Shown here piece after piece: positions 25,466 through 36,574 of a stretch of DNA of 64,000 nt. The stretch's first letter is position 1. Each line of letters begins with the position of its first letter. A program made the translations under genes and the position numbers. Under the pieces are notes generated by a model, which saw nothing but the letters and a program-made list of their open reading frames with translations, was not told the DNA's origin and did no database searches. The stretch is taken from assembly GCA_011634665.1 (NCBI GenBank), contig WAEK01000020.1, positions 384,001 through 448,000 on the forward strand. Reading direction: 5' to 3'. This stretch comes from Mortierella sp. BCC40632. Lineage: Eukaryota; Mortierellomycota; Mortierellomycetes; Mortierellales; Mortierellaceae.

Positions 25466-26859
25466 TTATTTCTCTCACTCGCTCGCTCTTTCTCTCTTGG
25501 ACCCCTCTTGTGGAGAACAAAAGCGAATGTCCAGGGAATTACCGTGGCTCGCCGAGTCTGTTTCCGAGGTGGTTCGCCCTCCACACCCCCCTGTTTATTG
25601 GCTGTTTGTGCCGATGTAGCTGTAAAAGGCCCCATGACGCCCGTCGAGTCAGTAGCTGTCCCCGCCTGTGGTGCACTTTCATTCTGGCCCTTGTTCCTAG
25701 CATTGCTGGTACTGATGTCATGAATGAGGCTGTCAATGTTGTCCTTGGTGATAATGGTCTTGGGGACGGTGCTTCTTGGTGGAGGGCTGTTCGCCTGGCT
25801 ACTATTATTGCTGGCCGCTGTCCCGACGACGCTCTCGGGAGAAAGCTGGTTCCATGGCGTGGATGGGGTATCTATAGGAGATGTGTATAGTGTGGTGTGC
25901 GTGTGTGGTGTGTATGTTTTGTGTATGTGTGTATGTGTTTACATGTGCGGAACAAACACGTCTGCATGAGGAAACATAGAACAGAAAACAATATTCGTTA
26001 CGGCTTTGGTGTGGGTGCTTAAATCGGGTGGAGCAGCGAAAAATAATAACAATAAATAATAATGTAGTAATAATAATAAATAATAAAAAGGACGTGGGGC
26101 GTGTGTGTGCTTGTACGAAGAAAACAAGACTTGATAAGGGAGCGGGGAAGGGGGAACGAAGAAGGAGAAGGTGGAAGGGGGAGGCGGAAAAGGAGGATAG
26201 ATTTCTGGGCGTGGGGCATGTACGAATGATCCAAGAGACTTCGATGGGATCGTACTCGACGCAACCCAGGAACAGGGTGGAATCTCTCTCTCTAGTGTCT
26301 AGATGTGTATGCCTATGCATGCTCTTTTACCTTTCCGGGACTTTTCCATGGTCCGTGATTTGGAGGGTGAGTGTGCCTGGAGATGATCTGGCGTTGTCTC
26401 GGTTGCTCTCTTCTCGTTCTTGACGCTACTCATCTCTGTGTCGCTATTGTCCGTCGAGTCGACATCGTCCATCGATGTATCGCTGTCGCTCGACAGTCTG
26501 TTGCGCCAAACACACACACATGGCCAAAAGAAATAAAAGCAGAAAAAAAAAAAAAAAAAGAGAGAGAAAGGGCCATTCAGTCTCAGTATCGCCTGCAATG
26601 ACAATAACTGGACGCTTCAAAAGATCATGCGCCACACTTACCCAGACCCAGTCATCTGTTGGATGTCGCTCAAGAGATCTAGGAGATGGCTAAATCGTGA
26701 GTGTAGCGGAGGGTGGTTAGGCTTCCGGACCAACGCGATCTCTTTGAGAGAAAAAGAGATAGGCAAGCACGGGAAGACATTTCTGTCCTCCCTCCTCCCC
26801 CGGTTTTACGGGATGGTTGTCGAGGGGACAGGAGGAAGAGAAGGAAGAGAAGGAAGAGA

Positions 26860-26909
<50 letters not shown>

Positions 26910-26971
26910 GAGAGGAGGCCTCGGGAGGTCATGTCGCGTTCTGTTGATGGTATGATGGGATGACGCTCTGC

Positions 26972-27014
<43 letters not shown>

Positions 27015-27446
27015 TGTCCAACTATACTAGTTCTCGTCCGGAAGTGACCGACCGTTGGGATATGGTCGTCGCGAGCTATTAAAGTCAAAGGCGGAGAGCC
27101 CACGGGGCATGGCACACCGTTGGGGAGAGGAAAGGATAAGGGGGACTTACTTATTCTCTTCCTTCAAACGCCGGGCCTTGAGTCGAGCCGCATGGAGGTC
27201 ACTTGTGTATTGGCGCTGGGTCTAAAGAGGTTTGTCCCCAAAGTCAAGGAGAAAAGAGACAGACTGGGTCAGTACGAGCAGGCGCGAGAGAAGGCACAAA
27301 AGACGAAAGAGGGGCGGAGTCATCGAGTCGACAGTCCGTACCGCTGAGACTCTGTCGAAACGCTCGCGCAGACGCAGGTACTTTTCTTTGAACGTCAGTC
27401 CTGTCTCGTCTGGCCGCTTGGCAGAGCGGGAATCAGACTGTTGCAT
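23876..27446 (-). CDS. FYRN/FYRC-domain nuclear protein (TBRG1-like)
   Basis: Eight exons on the minus strand: 27342-27446, 27151-27215, 26642-26689, 26331-26497, 25543-25871, 25162-25282, 24849-25000, 23876-24703; 604 residues with all phases agreeing. The N-terminus (exons 1-3) is a coiled coil: KEKYLRLRERF, then YTSDLHAARLKARRLKEEN, then LLDLLSDIQQM. Next come an acidic Ser/Asp stretch and a disordered Pro/Ser/Thr linker. Exons 6-8 code the FYRN part (VVPLKTNPDGSLNYPIIVG, later HNHRYIFPVGF) and the FYRC part (GAWELALKGLIELG, later GPDMYGLTNLGVIKYIQEMPN). The tail is disordered. FYR domains occur in chromatin proteins (trithorax/MLL, TBRG1). Coiled coil plus FYRN/FYRC without SET or PHD is the TBRG1 layout. 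Role in fungi unknown to me. Short exons 2 and 3 rest on splice logic and coiled-coil continuity. Confidence 0.8.
25404..25452. repeat. T-run joined to A-run (snapback) in an FYR-gene intron
   Basis: About 27 T directly followed by about 21 A, then a CA repeat, inside the intron 25283-25542. The two runs can pair into a long A:T hairpin in DNA or RNA. Confidence 0.85.
26862..26920. repeat. GA microsatellite in FYR-gene intron 2
   Basis: (GA)n with flanking AGAAGA units; reads as CT in the sense of the minus-strand gene. A CT/TTCT tract at about 26972-27016 in the same intron has the opposite orientation, so the transcript could fold GA against CT. Confidence 0.85.
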
Positions 27447-27711
27447 GGCAAGAGGGGAGCAGGCAATGGTGGTGATGGAAGGGAAATGAGGGAAGGGGAT
27501 GTCGCGTCGGGAAAGAAGGGGTGGATGCAGGATGGGACTATGAGGAGGAATGGAACAGAGTCATGTGATGAGTGAGAGAGAATGTGTGTGTGTGTGTGAG
27601 GTGAGAGAGAGAGGGAGAGAGAGTCGGAGGAAGAGCGATGGCGGGAGAGAAGGAGAGGAGGAAAGGGAGATGGGGAGGGGGGGCCGTCAAGAAAGAAGAA
27701 GAGAAAAGAGA

Positions 27712-27752
<41 letters not shown>

Positions 27753-28247
27753 CAAACCAAACAGTGAAAGCGGCAAGCGCCAGCCTGCCAGGACAGAACA
27801 GACACAGACACAGACAGACAGAACAGAAAGAAAGAGAGAAAGAGAGACAGAAATTATCGGTGCGTGGGTTCCGCTCCTCCGCCCGGCTGGCTGGTGGTCT
27901 CTTGTAGGACAGGACAGAAGGACAGGACAGGACAGAAGGACAGACGCGGCCCTGCCCTGTACCGCAGAGACCCGATGCCCAGGTTCCCGCCCTGCCGAGA
28001 CTATCCCTTTCCGCGGGTCACTCCTAGCCTACATCACGAATGTGCATTGCATAGGAGGTGAACGGGATCAGGAGCCCTGATCCTTGGGCGGCTCATTCTG
28101 ATCCCAGCATCCTACTGGATTGGGGGCGTGAGGACTGGACTGCTTTTGCTAGTGGACATCTAGTTGAAAGTCCATTGGTTGGCGATCGATCTCTCCTACT
28201 CGCTGATCCGTTCTGATTCATCTCTCCTCGCTTCTCCAGCATAAAAC
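27447..28247. other. Divergent spacer between the FYR gene and TRM9
   Basis: Very purine-rich on the + strand from about 27480 to 27860: GT repeats near 27585, GA repeats near 27600-27630 and 27715-27750, and CAGACA repeats near 27800. Then five or so degenerate copies of an acaggacaga unit near 27905-27945. No gene. The GA-rich side faces the FYR gene and may be its CT-rich 5' leader. Confidence 0.6.
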
Positions 28248-29757
28248 ATGGAAACTAAAGCAAAAAACCCGCTACACATCCCATCGCCATTCCAGGCAGA
28301 GGAGCCAAACTTGACCCCAGCAGAGCAGGAGCAGCAGTATGTCCACGACGTCTATCAGGTCATTGCGTCCCACTTCTCGGCAACGCGGTACAAGGTATCG
28401 CGAGTTTATGCGTTTACTAGACTGACCTTGTCGTTTTCGAGGAAATAGATTAGGAATAGTTTGATGCCAACTTTGCAGTCTTTTTTTTTTTTTTTTTTTT
28501 TTTTTGTGTTAGCCGTGGCCAGTTGTTGAAGAGTTTTTAAAAACAATGCCTCCAGGATACGTTGGGGCCGATGTTGGGTGCGGAAATGGAAAGTATATTG
28601 GTCTAAATCAAAAACTGTTCATGGTCGGCTCCGACAGGTAAGATCACTAATATGGTCTACAATTGTATGGTCTGGAGAAAATAGTACTCTGACACCATCG
28701 TTCTTTCTTTCTTTTTCGGTCTTGGGGAATGGCAGGAGTTCCAACCTGATAAGTATCTGTGGTGAACGGGGTCATGAGGCCATGGTCTGTGATGGCCTGT
28801 CTTTGCCGTACCGCTCTCAGTTCTTTGTAAGTTGCATATTTTCTTAGCCAAAACTGCATGTGCGTCCTTGTGCCCATTCTGTAACATGCAATTTAAGATC
28901 GCAAGGGTGCCTGTGATTCTATTCGAATTTTCTCCGCGAATATGCATCATGCTGTTTGTCCCAGAGCGTCGCTGATTCCCTGTGTGCCCTGGGCCCTCAA
29001 AAATCGCTGGTGCATCTCAACAAGACCTGCTCACATGTTTTTTTTTTTTTTGTCGATGGTGATATCTGCCCTATAGGACTTTGCCATCTCGATTGCTGTC
29101 ATCCACCACTTTATAACTCCTGAGCGCCGAATTGCAGCCATCAACGAAATCCTTCGTGTCGTCAGAGTTGGTGGAAGGGTATTAATCTTTGTCTGGGCTC
29201 TCGAACAAAATGGCAAACGCGAGTTTGCGAAGGATGTTCAGGACGTCTTTGTCCCCTGGGCCAAATCCAATAATACAGAAACGTCCAAATCCGGGAAAGG
29301 TACCTCTACCAAACCACCTAATCCAAATTCGAGACCACAGGGTGTCAAGCGGAAGGATAGGCTTAAAGCAAAGGCCGATCAAGTGAGACAGGATCAACAG
29401 GCTGAAGACCATACACAGGATTCCCTAGATGCAAAGCGACCCGACATCACAGAGACAGATATCGCAGTCTCAATGGCCAAGATAGATATAACGGGCGGGG
29501 AAACGAGCGAGCATTCATCCTTAACGCAATCGGACATTTCGTCCGCAGTACAGGAGGCGGAGGCAGTGGAGGTGTCAGAGTCTGCCTCATCATCAGCACC
29601 ACCAACGCAGGCAGCCTCTGTCTTCAACCGGTACTACCATCTCTTCCGGAAAGGAGAATTGGAGGATTTGGTGAAAGAGACAAAGATAGCCAACGTTGTT
29701 CAGCAGGGTTATGATCGCGATAATTGGTGGTGCATTATCGAGAAGACCTCCAATTAA
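28248..29757 (+). CDS. TRM9: tRNA wobble-uridine (carboxymethyl) methyltransferase Trm9
   Basis: Exons 28248-28394, 28513-28637, 28736-28826 and 29077-29757 give 347 residues, against 279 in yeast Trm9. With Trm112 it methylates carboxymethyl-uridine 34 to mcm5U in tRNAs for Arg and Glu (and mcm5s2U). Landmarks: YVHDVYQVIASHFSATRYK before PWP; the SAM motif VGCGNGKY; the AISIAVIHHF segment; VVRVGGRVLIFVWALEQ; and the C-terminal YYHLFRKGELEDL and RDNWWCIIEK. The extra length is a disordered acidic Ser/Thr-rich insertion of about 110 residues (genomic 29250-29615). Intron 1 carries a T-run of about 24. It is convergent with TRM61 (290 bases between stops). Confidence 0.94.
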
Positions 29758-29803
29758 AGTGATGTAACCGCTCATGTTTTCTCAGCTTTCCCAATCGTTC
29801 ATA

Positions 29804-29809
29804 AATAAA
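29804..29809 (+). terminator. Polyadenylation signal of TRM9
   Basis: AATAAA within ataaataaaata, about 47 bases after the stop codon. Confidence 0.6.
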
Positions 29810-30047
29810 ATACAGGCTACAGTGAGATGGACGAGCATATTAGACTGGTGGTGAGGGCTGCTCTATGGCAGTGTGCCAGTAGAAGGAGTGATCTGGCAAG
29901 GAATCTTTACAGGACAAGCTATGTCAATGACTCACAAATACATAAGTTGGATCGTATCGGACTTAAAGTGTTTTTTCTTACGGATTTTTTTTTTTTTTTT
30001 TTTTTTTGTTCATTTAGGCAAAGAGTCGTCTGACTAATATGAGGTCT

Positions 30048-31546
30048 CTATTTCTGCGTGGTCGCAGCAGCACCTTGCTCAGAAAGACTAGGTCTCTGAA
30101 CAGCAGGCGTAAAGGTCGCAAACATGAGATAGGATGTGTGGCCGCGCTGTTCTAATGGTAACTTGGTAGTCAGAATATCCCTGGGCTCAATCATCTCTCT
30201 TGGTTCTGCGATGCGCGCAATTGCTTCTAGTGCTGATGAATATCCACCAGTTACTGAAGAAAGAGTTGCTGCTGTTGCATCAGAGATAGAGGGCATTACT
30301 CCAGTCTCTGGTGATAGAATCGGCGTGACTGAGGTCGTGGAGACGGGAGTAGAGCTCATGTCCAAATCCGAAGACATTGGTGTTCCAACAGCTGAAGATT
30401 GATTGCTTTCACTCGTTTCTGGGCCTTGTAATCTACTCTTCTTTTCTTTTTGATCTCCTTGGCTATCATCGTTCTTGTCGCTATCCACTTCCGTGGGTAC
30501 CTTTGAGGACTCTCTCAAACTCCTAGGAAGTGCTCGTTTCCTCTTTCTTTCCAATGCCCTTTCTCGCTCTAGAGCCTCATCGATAGTGAGAACAGGGACG
30601 ATACGGATATCCTGATAACGGATCAAACATTCATACATTTGAATGTCAACAAAGCCATTCTCGCTCAATGCTGTAACAGTCTTCGAGATTTGTTCGATGC
30701 ATGGGCTGAATGTGCAGATCCTGCCCATTTTGTCCTGTTTAAACGCAGCTTTTGCAGAGGCTACAGCTTCCCAAGGGGCTGGAAGATCTAAAAAGACTAC
30801 AGCATGGTCAACGCCCATGGATACAAATCAGTAAATATAGAAAATAGCTTCAACAATGACAGTCTAGTTGTTCGCTAAAAAAACTTAGTCATAATACCTG
30901 CATCAACCTTGTTCTCAATCCCAAATCCATTTTTACAGACATCTCTGCACTGGATCGTGACAATATCTGAAAGTCCATGATCCTCAAACTCCTTCGTGGC
31001 GGCCTTTACTCGCTCCTCATGATACTCAAATGTGTAGAGGTGGCCAGTCGTTCCAAGTGTTCTAGCAATTGAATGTGAGAACGACCCTGATCCTGTGCCT
31101 GATTCAATCATAGACATCCCAGGTTTCAATCCCAACGAGCTCATGATGAAGGAGATGTCGGCAACGTAGAGGATCTGTGTTCGATGAGGAAGGATCATTG
31201 TCCAAAGCTCTGGTGTTGGGTAGAGTAGATAGAGAAACCCTCGACCGGTGCTGGAGCCGAGCTTTGAGCCAAATTCGAGGCCAATCATATTCGAGTGGGC
31301 ATAGTCACCAAACTTGCAAATGAATCGTTCTCCACTCTGGATACGCACCAACTGCATATTCTCCTTTCCCTATCGACAAAGTCAAAAGAGGCAAGAGGTA
31401 AATAAAATAATAGTAGGCAAAGTGAACAGGGGGGGAGGGGATTTAACAAGCCTATTGGTAGCTACCAGATAGAGAACGACCAAGTCGCCTTCCTCGATCG
31501 TGTTGTTGTCCTTGTAGCGGGCAAAGCTTTGTTTTGCAACACTCAT
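30048..31546 (-). CDS. TRM61: tRNA (adenine-58-N1) methyltransferase catalytic subunit Trm61
   Basis: Three exons on the minus strand (31466-31546, 30898-31369, 30048-30796) give 433 residues. Trm61 (Gcd14), with Trm6, makes m1A58 in the TPsiC loop of tRNA, including initiator tRNA, in the nucleus. Landmarks: GDLVVLYL at the end of exon 1; LYPTPELWTMILPHRTQILY; SAM motif IESGTGSGSFSH (about residues 113-124); FEYHEERV; and VDAVFLDLPAPWEA, which only forms after splicing intron 2 (donor 30897, acceptor 30797). A Ser/Thr-rich disordered insertion (about genomic 30190-30540) precedes a C-terminal TSYLMFATF strand. Trm6, its structural partner, is not in the window. Confidence 0.94.
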
Positions 31547-32351
31547 TTTCAGCCTGTGGGATGGATCGTTTGCTCGATGAAGAGACCTAAAAAAGATTTT
31601 GCATCAACCTGGAGACGTGCTGGACATTCAAGAGACAGTGGCTGAGTCGCGACTGAGAATGGAGTCGGCGGGGCTCTCTCTCTGTCTCTCGCTCTCCCAT
31701 TCTCTCTTTCTTTCTCTTTCTCTCGGCCCATGTAAGTAGTCAGAATGAATACCATTCCAGCTGTCTACCTTATCGGACAATTGCTCCTCCCTCATTCAAC
31801 TCTATTGCTTTTTTTTTTTTTTTTTTTTCCTTCGGTTTCTGTACCATCTCAGGGGAGTGAATGAGCCACAAGCAGACGCGAACAGAATGGCCGCGGGCAA
31901 TTGTAGCATTCTTCTCTTTCCATGGAGCAATAAAGTCGAGGGAGTTTTCCTCTCCTAGTCTGACTAGGAGGTCACTTGTGCCGATGAGAATCATTGCCCT
32001 TGGCCCGACTGGCCCAGTCGGGCTGTGACAGGGTCTATTGGATATCGGATAAAGGCCAGCAGTCCCTGGCTTAATGTGGAGTGGGAAGGATATCAGACGT
32101 CAGTCTCTACTGTATCAGTGATTGAGAGAGAGCAAGTGAGCGAAAGTGAGAGAGAAGAGAACAAGAGACAAGTGGTTGACACGAACTGCGCTCGCACACA
32201 ACGGTTACTGTGCGAGTAGGTGTTTAGGGTTGGCACAAGGACAGGTGTGGCTGCTGCCCAGCCAGAGTAAAGAGTGAGAGGGGAAAAAAGAAAAAGGAGA
32301 AGAGAGAGAGAGAGAGAGAGAAGAGAGAGTAGAGCAAGAAAGACGACTGAC

Positions 32352-32385
<34 letters not shown>

Positions 32386-32669
32386 CCACTGATGTTGTTG
32401 CACAAGGTCTCTTCCTCTCCTTCCTCTCTCCCTTCTCCCTCTCTTCTCTCTTCTCTTTCTCTCTCTCTTTCTCCCTCTCTTTCTCTCTTCCTCTCTTCCT
32501 CTCTCTCTCTCTCTCTCTTCCTCTCTTTCTCTCCCTACTCGCACCACCCTCCACACACCCGCTCGCCTGCACTTCGTTTTTTCTGACTCGCACCAATATT
32601 CACCCTCACTCACACCACTCTCTCTCTCTCTCACGCTCGTCTCTTTCACCCAGTCTGACAACTCACACA
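31547..32669. other. Divergent spacer between TRM61 and the F-box/ankyrin gene
   Basis: CT-rich near 31680-31725, T-run at 31806-31828, GA tract near 32300-32330, T-run of about 33 at 32353-32386, then a long CT-rich leader to about 32640. The CT leader on the + strand fits the 5' region of the F-box gene. Large Ser/Leu or Arg/Glu frames here are products of the simple repeats. Confidence 0.6.
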
Positions 32670-33267
32670 ATGACCACTTCTCGACAACAGGACTCTTCCG
32701 GTTACTCTTCTTCCTCTTCAACTCGACACACTGACCCAACAGCACCGGTGTCCCAGACAACACTACCGCCAACCCCACCAGTCTCGGCGTTACAGCAAGC
32801 AGCTGGCTGCACCAAAACACTCGAGAAAGCGTCAACAGCAGCCTTGGTCTCTATCCGTTCCTCGGCTAATATTCCTCAAACACCCATCCACTCAAACATG
32901 GACTCTGATTGCCACTCCATGACACCTCAGGCCATGGATGACCAGTGGCTGTCCTCGCTGCCAACGTATTCGGGCGACAACGACTCTATCTCCTCTCTAA
33001 CAACCCCTGCGTCTGCCAGGTCAGCATGCCTTGCTCTGCCAACAAAATCGCAACCTTCGTCTCCATGCAGATGCTCCTCTTCCTCTCAATCGCCTGCTCC
33101 TTCATCGATATGCAGTACCCCGGTTTGCAAGCAACCTTGCTCTCTGCCCACAACAGTAACGCCAGTTAGTTCATCATTAGACCCTCAACCCCCGCAAGCC
33201 TCTCAAATGGCTCCCTTACAACAGCCCTCTTTCGCCTCCTTGCCAGAATGGATCGACACCCCTTTTG

Positions 33268-33309
<42 letters not shown>

Positions 33310-34786
33310 CCACCTCGGGATCCACAGCCCTACTGTCAACAGGGACACGGCCCTCCGTACCTGTGTTGTCAGAGCCCTCAACGCTATTCTCAACGGCTGG
33401 TGCTGTTTGTTGTTTATGCGTCAAATCTGCAAAGCCCAGGGAAACCAATTGCCCGAGCAGTATCAACTGCCAAGACCCTTGTGTGGAGGAATCCGCTCAG
33501 GGTCCAGAGAATCAAAGTACATTATCATTATCGTCGTCCTCATCACCACCATCATCGGTAGCAGTCAAACATGTGCAACAGCGGCGAGAGCGGACGCCGC
33601 TCAGTCTCTTGGATCTGCCGACTGAGATCTTGGAAGAGATCTTTATCCGGCATCTGGCTCAGCCTCGCAACTTTATTCGGACCTGTCGACGACTGTACGA
33701 GCTTTCCCGAGCCCCATTCTTGAGGGCCAAGTACCTATTGCTGCAACATGGCCCTGAGCTCGTACTGACAAGGAAGGTGGTTGAGAACGATCGACTGATG
33801 ACCTCGATCTTGACGCCGCATGTGGTTCTGTCCCTGATGAGTATGGGTGCGACCTTTCGTGATCGAAACGAGTTCATGTAAGGCATATTTTTTTTTTCCT
33901 TTGTGTGTGTGTATGTGTGTGTGCGTGTGTGTGTTTTATCTCGCATTTCGTGTGAGCACAGGGGTTTTCACTTTTCACGCAACGAAGGGAGTGGGGGGGG
34001 GGATGTGGGTGTGTGGTAAGGAATGGAAAGGCAAAAGGCACGAGAGGCTGTTGAATGGCGTGAGTGGAGACGGTTTCGAGGCGGAGGAAACGATGTATCC
34101 CTGTTGGGTGGTGCACTACTCGGGCGGGCATTGAAAGAGTCAGGGCAGTCGGCCGGCCAAGTGTTCGTTCCTTCTCTTTTTTGTCTCCAGGGAGAATGAT
34201 GCCAAGAGAGAGGAAGCCGAGGGGAGTGAGTAAATGGGGATGAGTCTTTTTTGGGCGTTCGTTTCTTCTTTTCCTGTCCTTTCGGCCATTTCCGCCCATA
34301 ATCGAAAACAGAGTTTGCGAGATCCTCGAACGCTGTTGGGCGGAGATCAAGTGGCCGATAACAGAACAGACCTCCATTTTGTGTGTCCATTCTTCTCATC
34401 TTGCTCTCTCGCAATGCTCCACACCCCAACTTGATCACTCTTTTTTATTATTATTATTATTCTTTCTGGTTTGATCTGCCCTTTGTTGCTCTCTCTCTTT
34501 CTCTCTCTTTTCTCTCTCCTCCCTTCCCCACTCTCCTCCTTCCCCACCCTAGCCCCTGCTCGCACGCTCGCACCCTCGTCTGCGCACACTCTCATGCAAC
34601 TTCGCTCTCTCAACACCTCCATCCAGACGACCTGACTGACGAATGAGCTGCAGCGTAGCCCACATGCTCCTTTAATTTCAGGCGCTTGCCAGGCCTTGTG
34701 TCCGCTTGTGTTCTATTCCTTTCTTCTTCCCTGCGTCGTCGCTTCTCGAGGACAGCATGAACCAAGGGAGAAAAAAAAATAGAGAT

Positions 34787-34845
<59 letters not shown>

Positions 34846-36574
34846 CTTGAAAGGGCATTCTACAGCAAGCCTAGTGGTTACAGTGTCTGAGTTTCAGCCC
34901 ACTTGGCCAAATAACTAACATCTTTCTTTTTTCACGATGCCTACTTTCTTGATTTTTTTTTTTTTTTTTTGTCTGTCTGGAAAATAAGTTTTCGATGGGC
35001 TTGTTCAAAAGGCCACGTGGATCTTGTTATGCAACTGTTAGGAAGCGAGCCAAGGATAGACCTTCGATTGAATTCCGACTGGTTCCTCCGCGAAGCAGCA
35101 GAGAATGGTAGAGAAGGTAAAAAAAAAAAAAAAAGAAAGGCCTTCCCTCAATGGATAAATTATACCTTTGAAGCAGATCTTGACAAGAGAGACACGATGC
35201 ATGCAAAGATGCAACCATGTGCCTGTTATCAAGACCTTGATCAAAGTTTCTCTTGTTTAATTGTTGTTCTTCTTTCCATCTTTCCCCCCTTTGTGTCTTT
35301 CCCACTAAAATAGGTGTCGTGTCAACATTACTGCAGCAGTCGGATTACTTGCCTTCTGAGTATGGCCTCAACAAGGCATTCGAGGCTGCTTATTCTCAGT
35401 CACACCATGGAACTGCAAAGGCGTTTTTGGACTATGCAGAGCAGCGAGGCGCACAGCTAGAACTGGAACCACAGCAGCACCAACCACCTGGTCAGTCAAG
35501 TGGCCCATCCTCCTCCTTTTCTGTCCCCTTCACGAGCGCCAACCCCATGGCGCGACGGGCGAAACGAGTGTTAGCAGGAGGACTGAATGTTCAAAAGGAC
35601 GAGGACCGAGCGCTACGATACGCCGTCCTAGGAAACGACATCGAGATGGTGAAGCTACTGCTCGACTATGGTGCGAATGTTCATGCCTTCCAGGAAAATG
35701 CTATTTTGGTTGCAGCACAAAAAGGCCATATTGAGGTGTTGAAACTATTGATCGCCGCTGGCGCTGATTTTGAGGTTGTCGCGGGCGCTCCACTCAGACA
35801 TGCCACGGAACAAGGGCATACGGAAGTGGTCCGAGTCTTGTGTGAAAGCGGAGCGGATACGATGTGGAGCGGATGCAGCGCGCTACGTACTGCTGCTCTT
35901 CAGGGTAAGGACCATCCAGGGGGTGTAAGAATGGAATGAGTTGGACTGTCTAATCAATTACTAACGAAAGCCTGCCTCATTTCGTGGTCTTTTCTCTGAA
36001 TATCTCAGGCCACGAGGAAGTTATAGCGATCTTGCTGGATCATGGAGCTAATGTAAACATCCATGAAGGGACGCCATTACAACTGGCTTGCCAACGAGGG
36101 CATGAAGGCGCCGTGCGTGTATTATTACAGTATGGAGCAAATCACCGACTTGACGACGGAGCAGCCTTCAAGCTTGCGCTTGAAGCCAACCATGAGTCGA
36201 TCATGGCATTACTGATCCAAGCTGAGACCAAGATGCGAGCCAAAGAGCACGAAATAGAACGGATTTGGTCGCTCCAACAGCAACAGCATATGCAGCAACA
36301 GCAGCAGCCATTACAATGGCCCTTAGCCACTGTCTGGAACTCAAGCCATTCAAGAGCACTTTCAGACTCCTCGAATGCAGGATCTGGATGGATGTTGGCC
36401 GCGGGAGGTGGGCCAGAAACGCTTCTGGTAAGAGGACAAAAGCGAGTGTACAGCCAAATGTCCTCAAATCCGTTATCGGTCGCAGATCTGTTCCGGTCAG
36501 GATCAATCTGTGGATTGGTGGCTCTAGACGATGAAATCCGGTCTCGCCAGAGAAGTGAAAGCAATCGACTCTAG
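32670..36574 (+). CDS. F-box protein with ankyrin repeats
   Basis: Exons 32670-33877, 34989-35116, 35314-35904 and 36009-36574 give 830 residues. The N-terminal 300 residues are disordered (Ser/Thr/Pro, poly-Asn). An F-box follows at about 311-350 (SLLDLPTEILEEIFIRHL). Ankyrin units run from exon 2 to about residue 720: typical pieces are DLVMQLL, GNDIEMVKLLLDYGANVHA, GHIEVLKLLIAAGADF, GHEEVIAILLDHGANVNIHEGTPLQLA. The tail is Gln-rich then Ser-rich. F-box proteins bring substrates to SCF ubiquitin ligases through Skp1; the ankyrins would bind the target, which is unknown. Intron 1 is about 1.1 kb, unusually long here and rich in GT, CT and GA repeats; it could hide a missed exon, but the F-box to ankyrin join (NEF-I-FRWACSKGHVDLV) is in phase. 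Confidence 0.85.
33268..33309 (+). repeat. AAC repeat coding for poly-asparagine
   Basis: About 14 AAC units in the disordered N-terminus of the F-box/ankyrin protein. Confidence 0.9.
34785..34842. repeat. GA microsatellite in F-box gene intron 1
   Basis: Nearly pure (GA)n of about 55 bases on the sense strand, roughly 150 bases before the acceptor. A CT tract (34488-34520) in the same intron could pair with it in the RNA. Confidence 0.9.

Noticed and set aside
32274..32669. Upstream extension of the F-box protein
   Set aside because: Made of T-run and CT-repeat codons; the ATG at 32670 starts ordinary coding sequence.
32224..32835. 203-residue minus-strand Arg/Glu-rich frame
   Set aside because: Antisense of the CT/GA leader; pure simple-repeat product.
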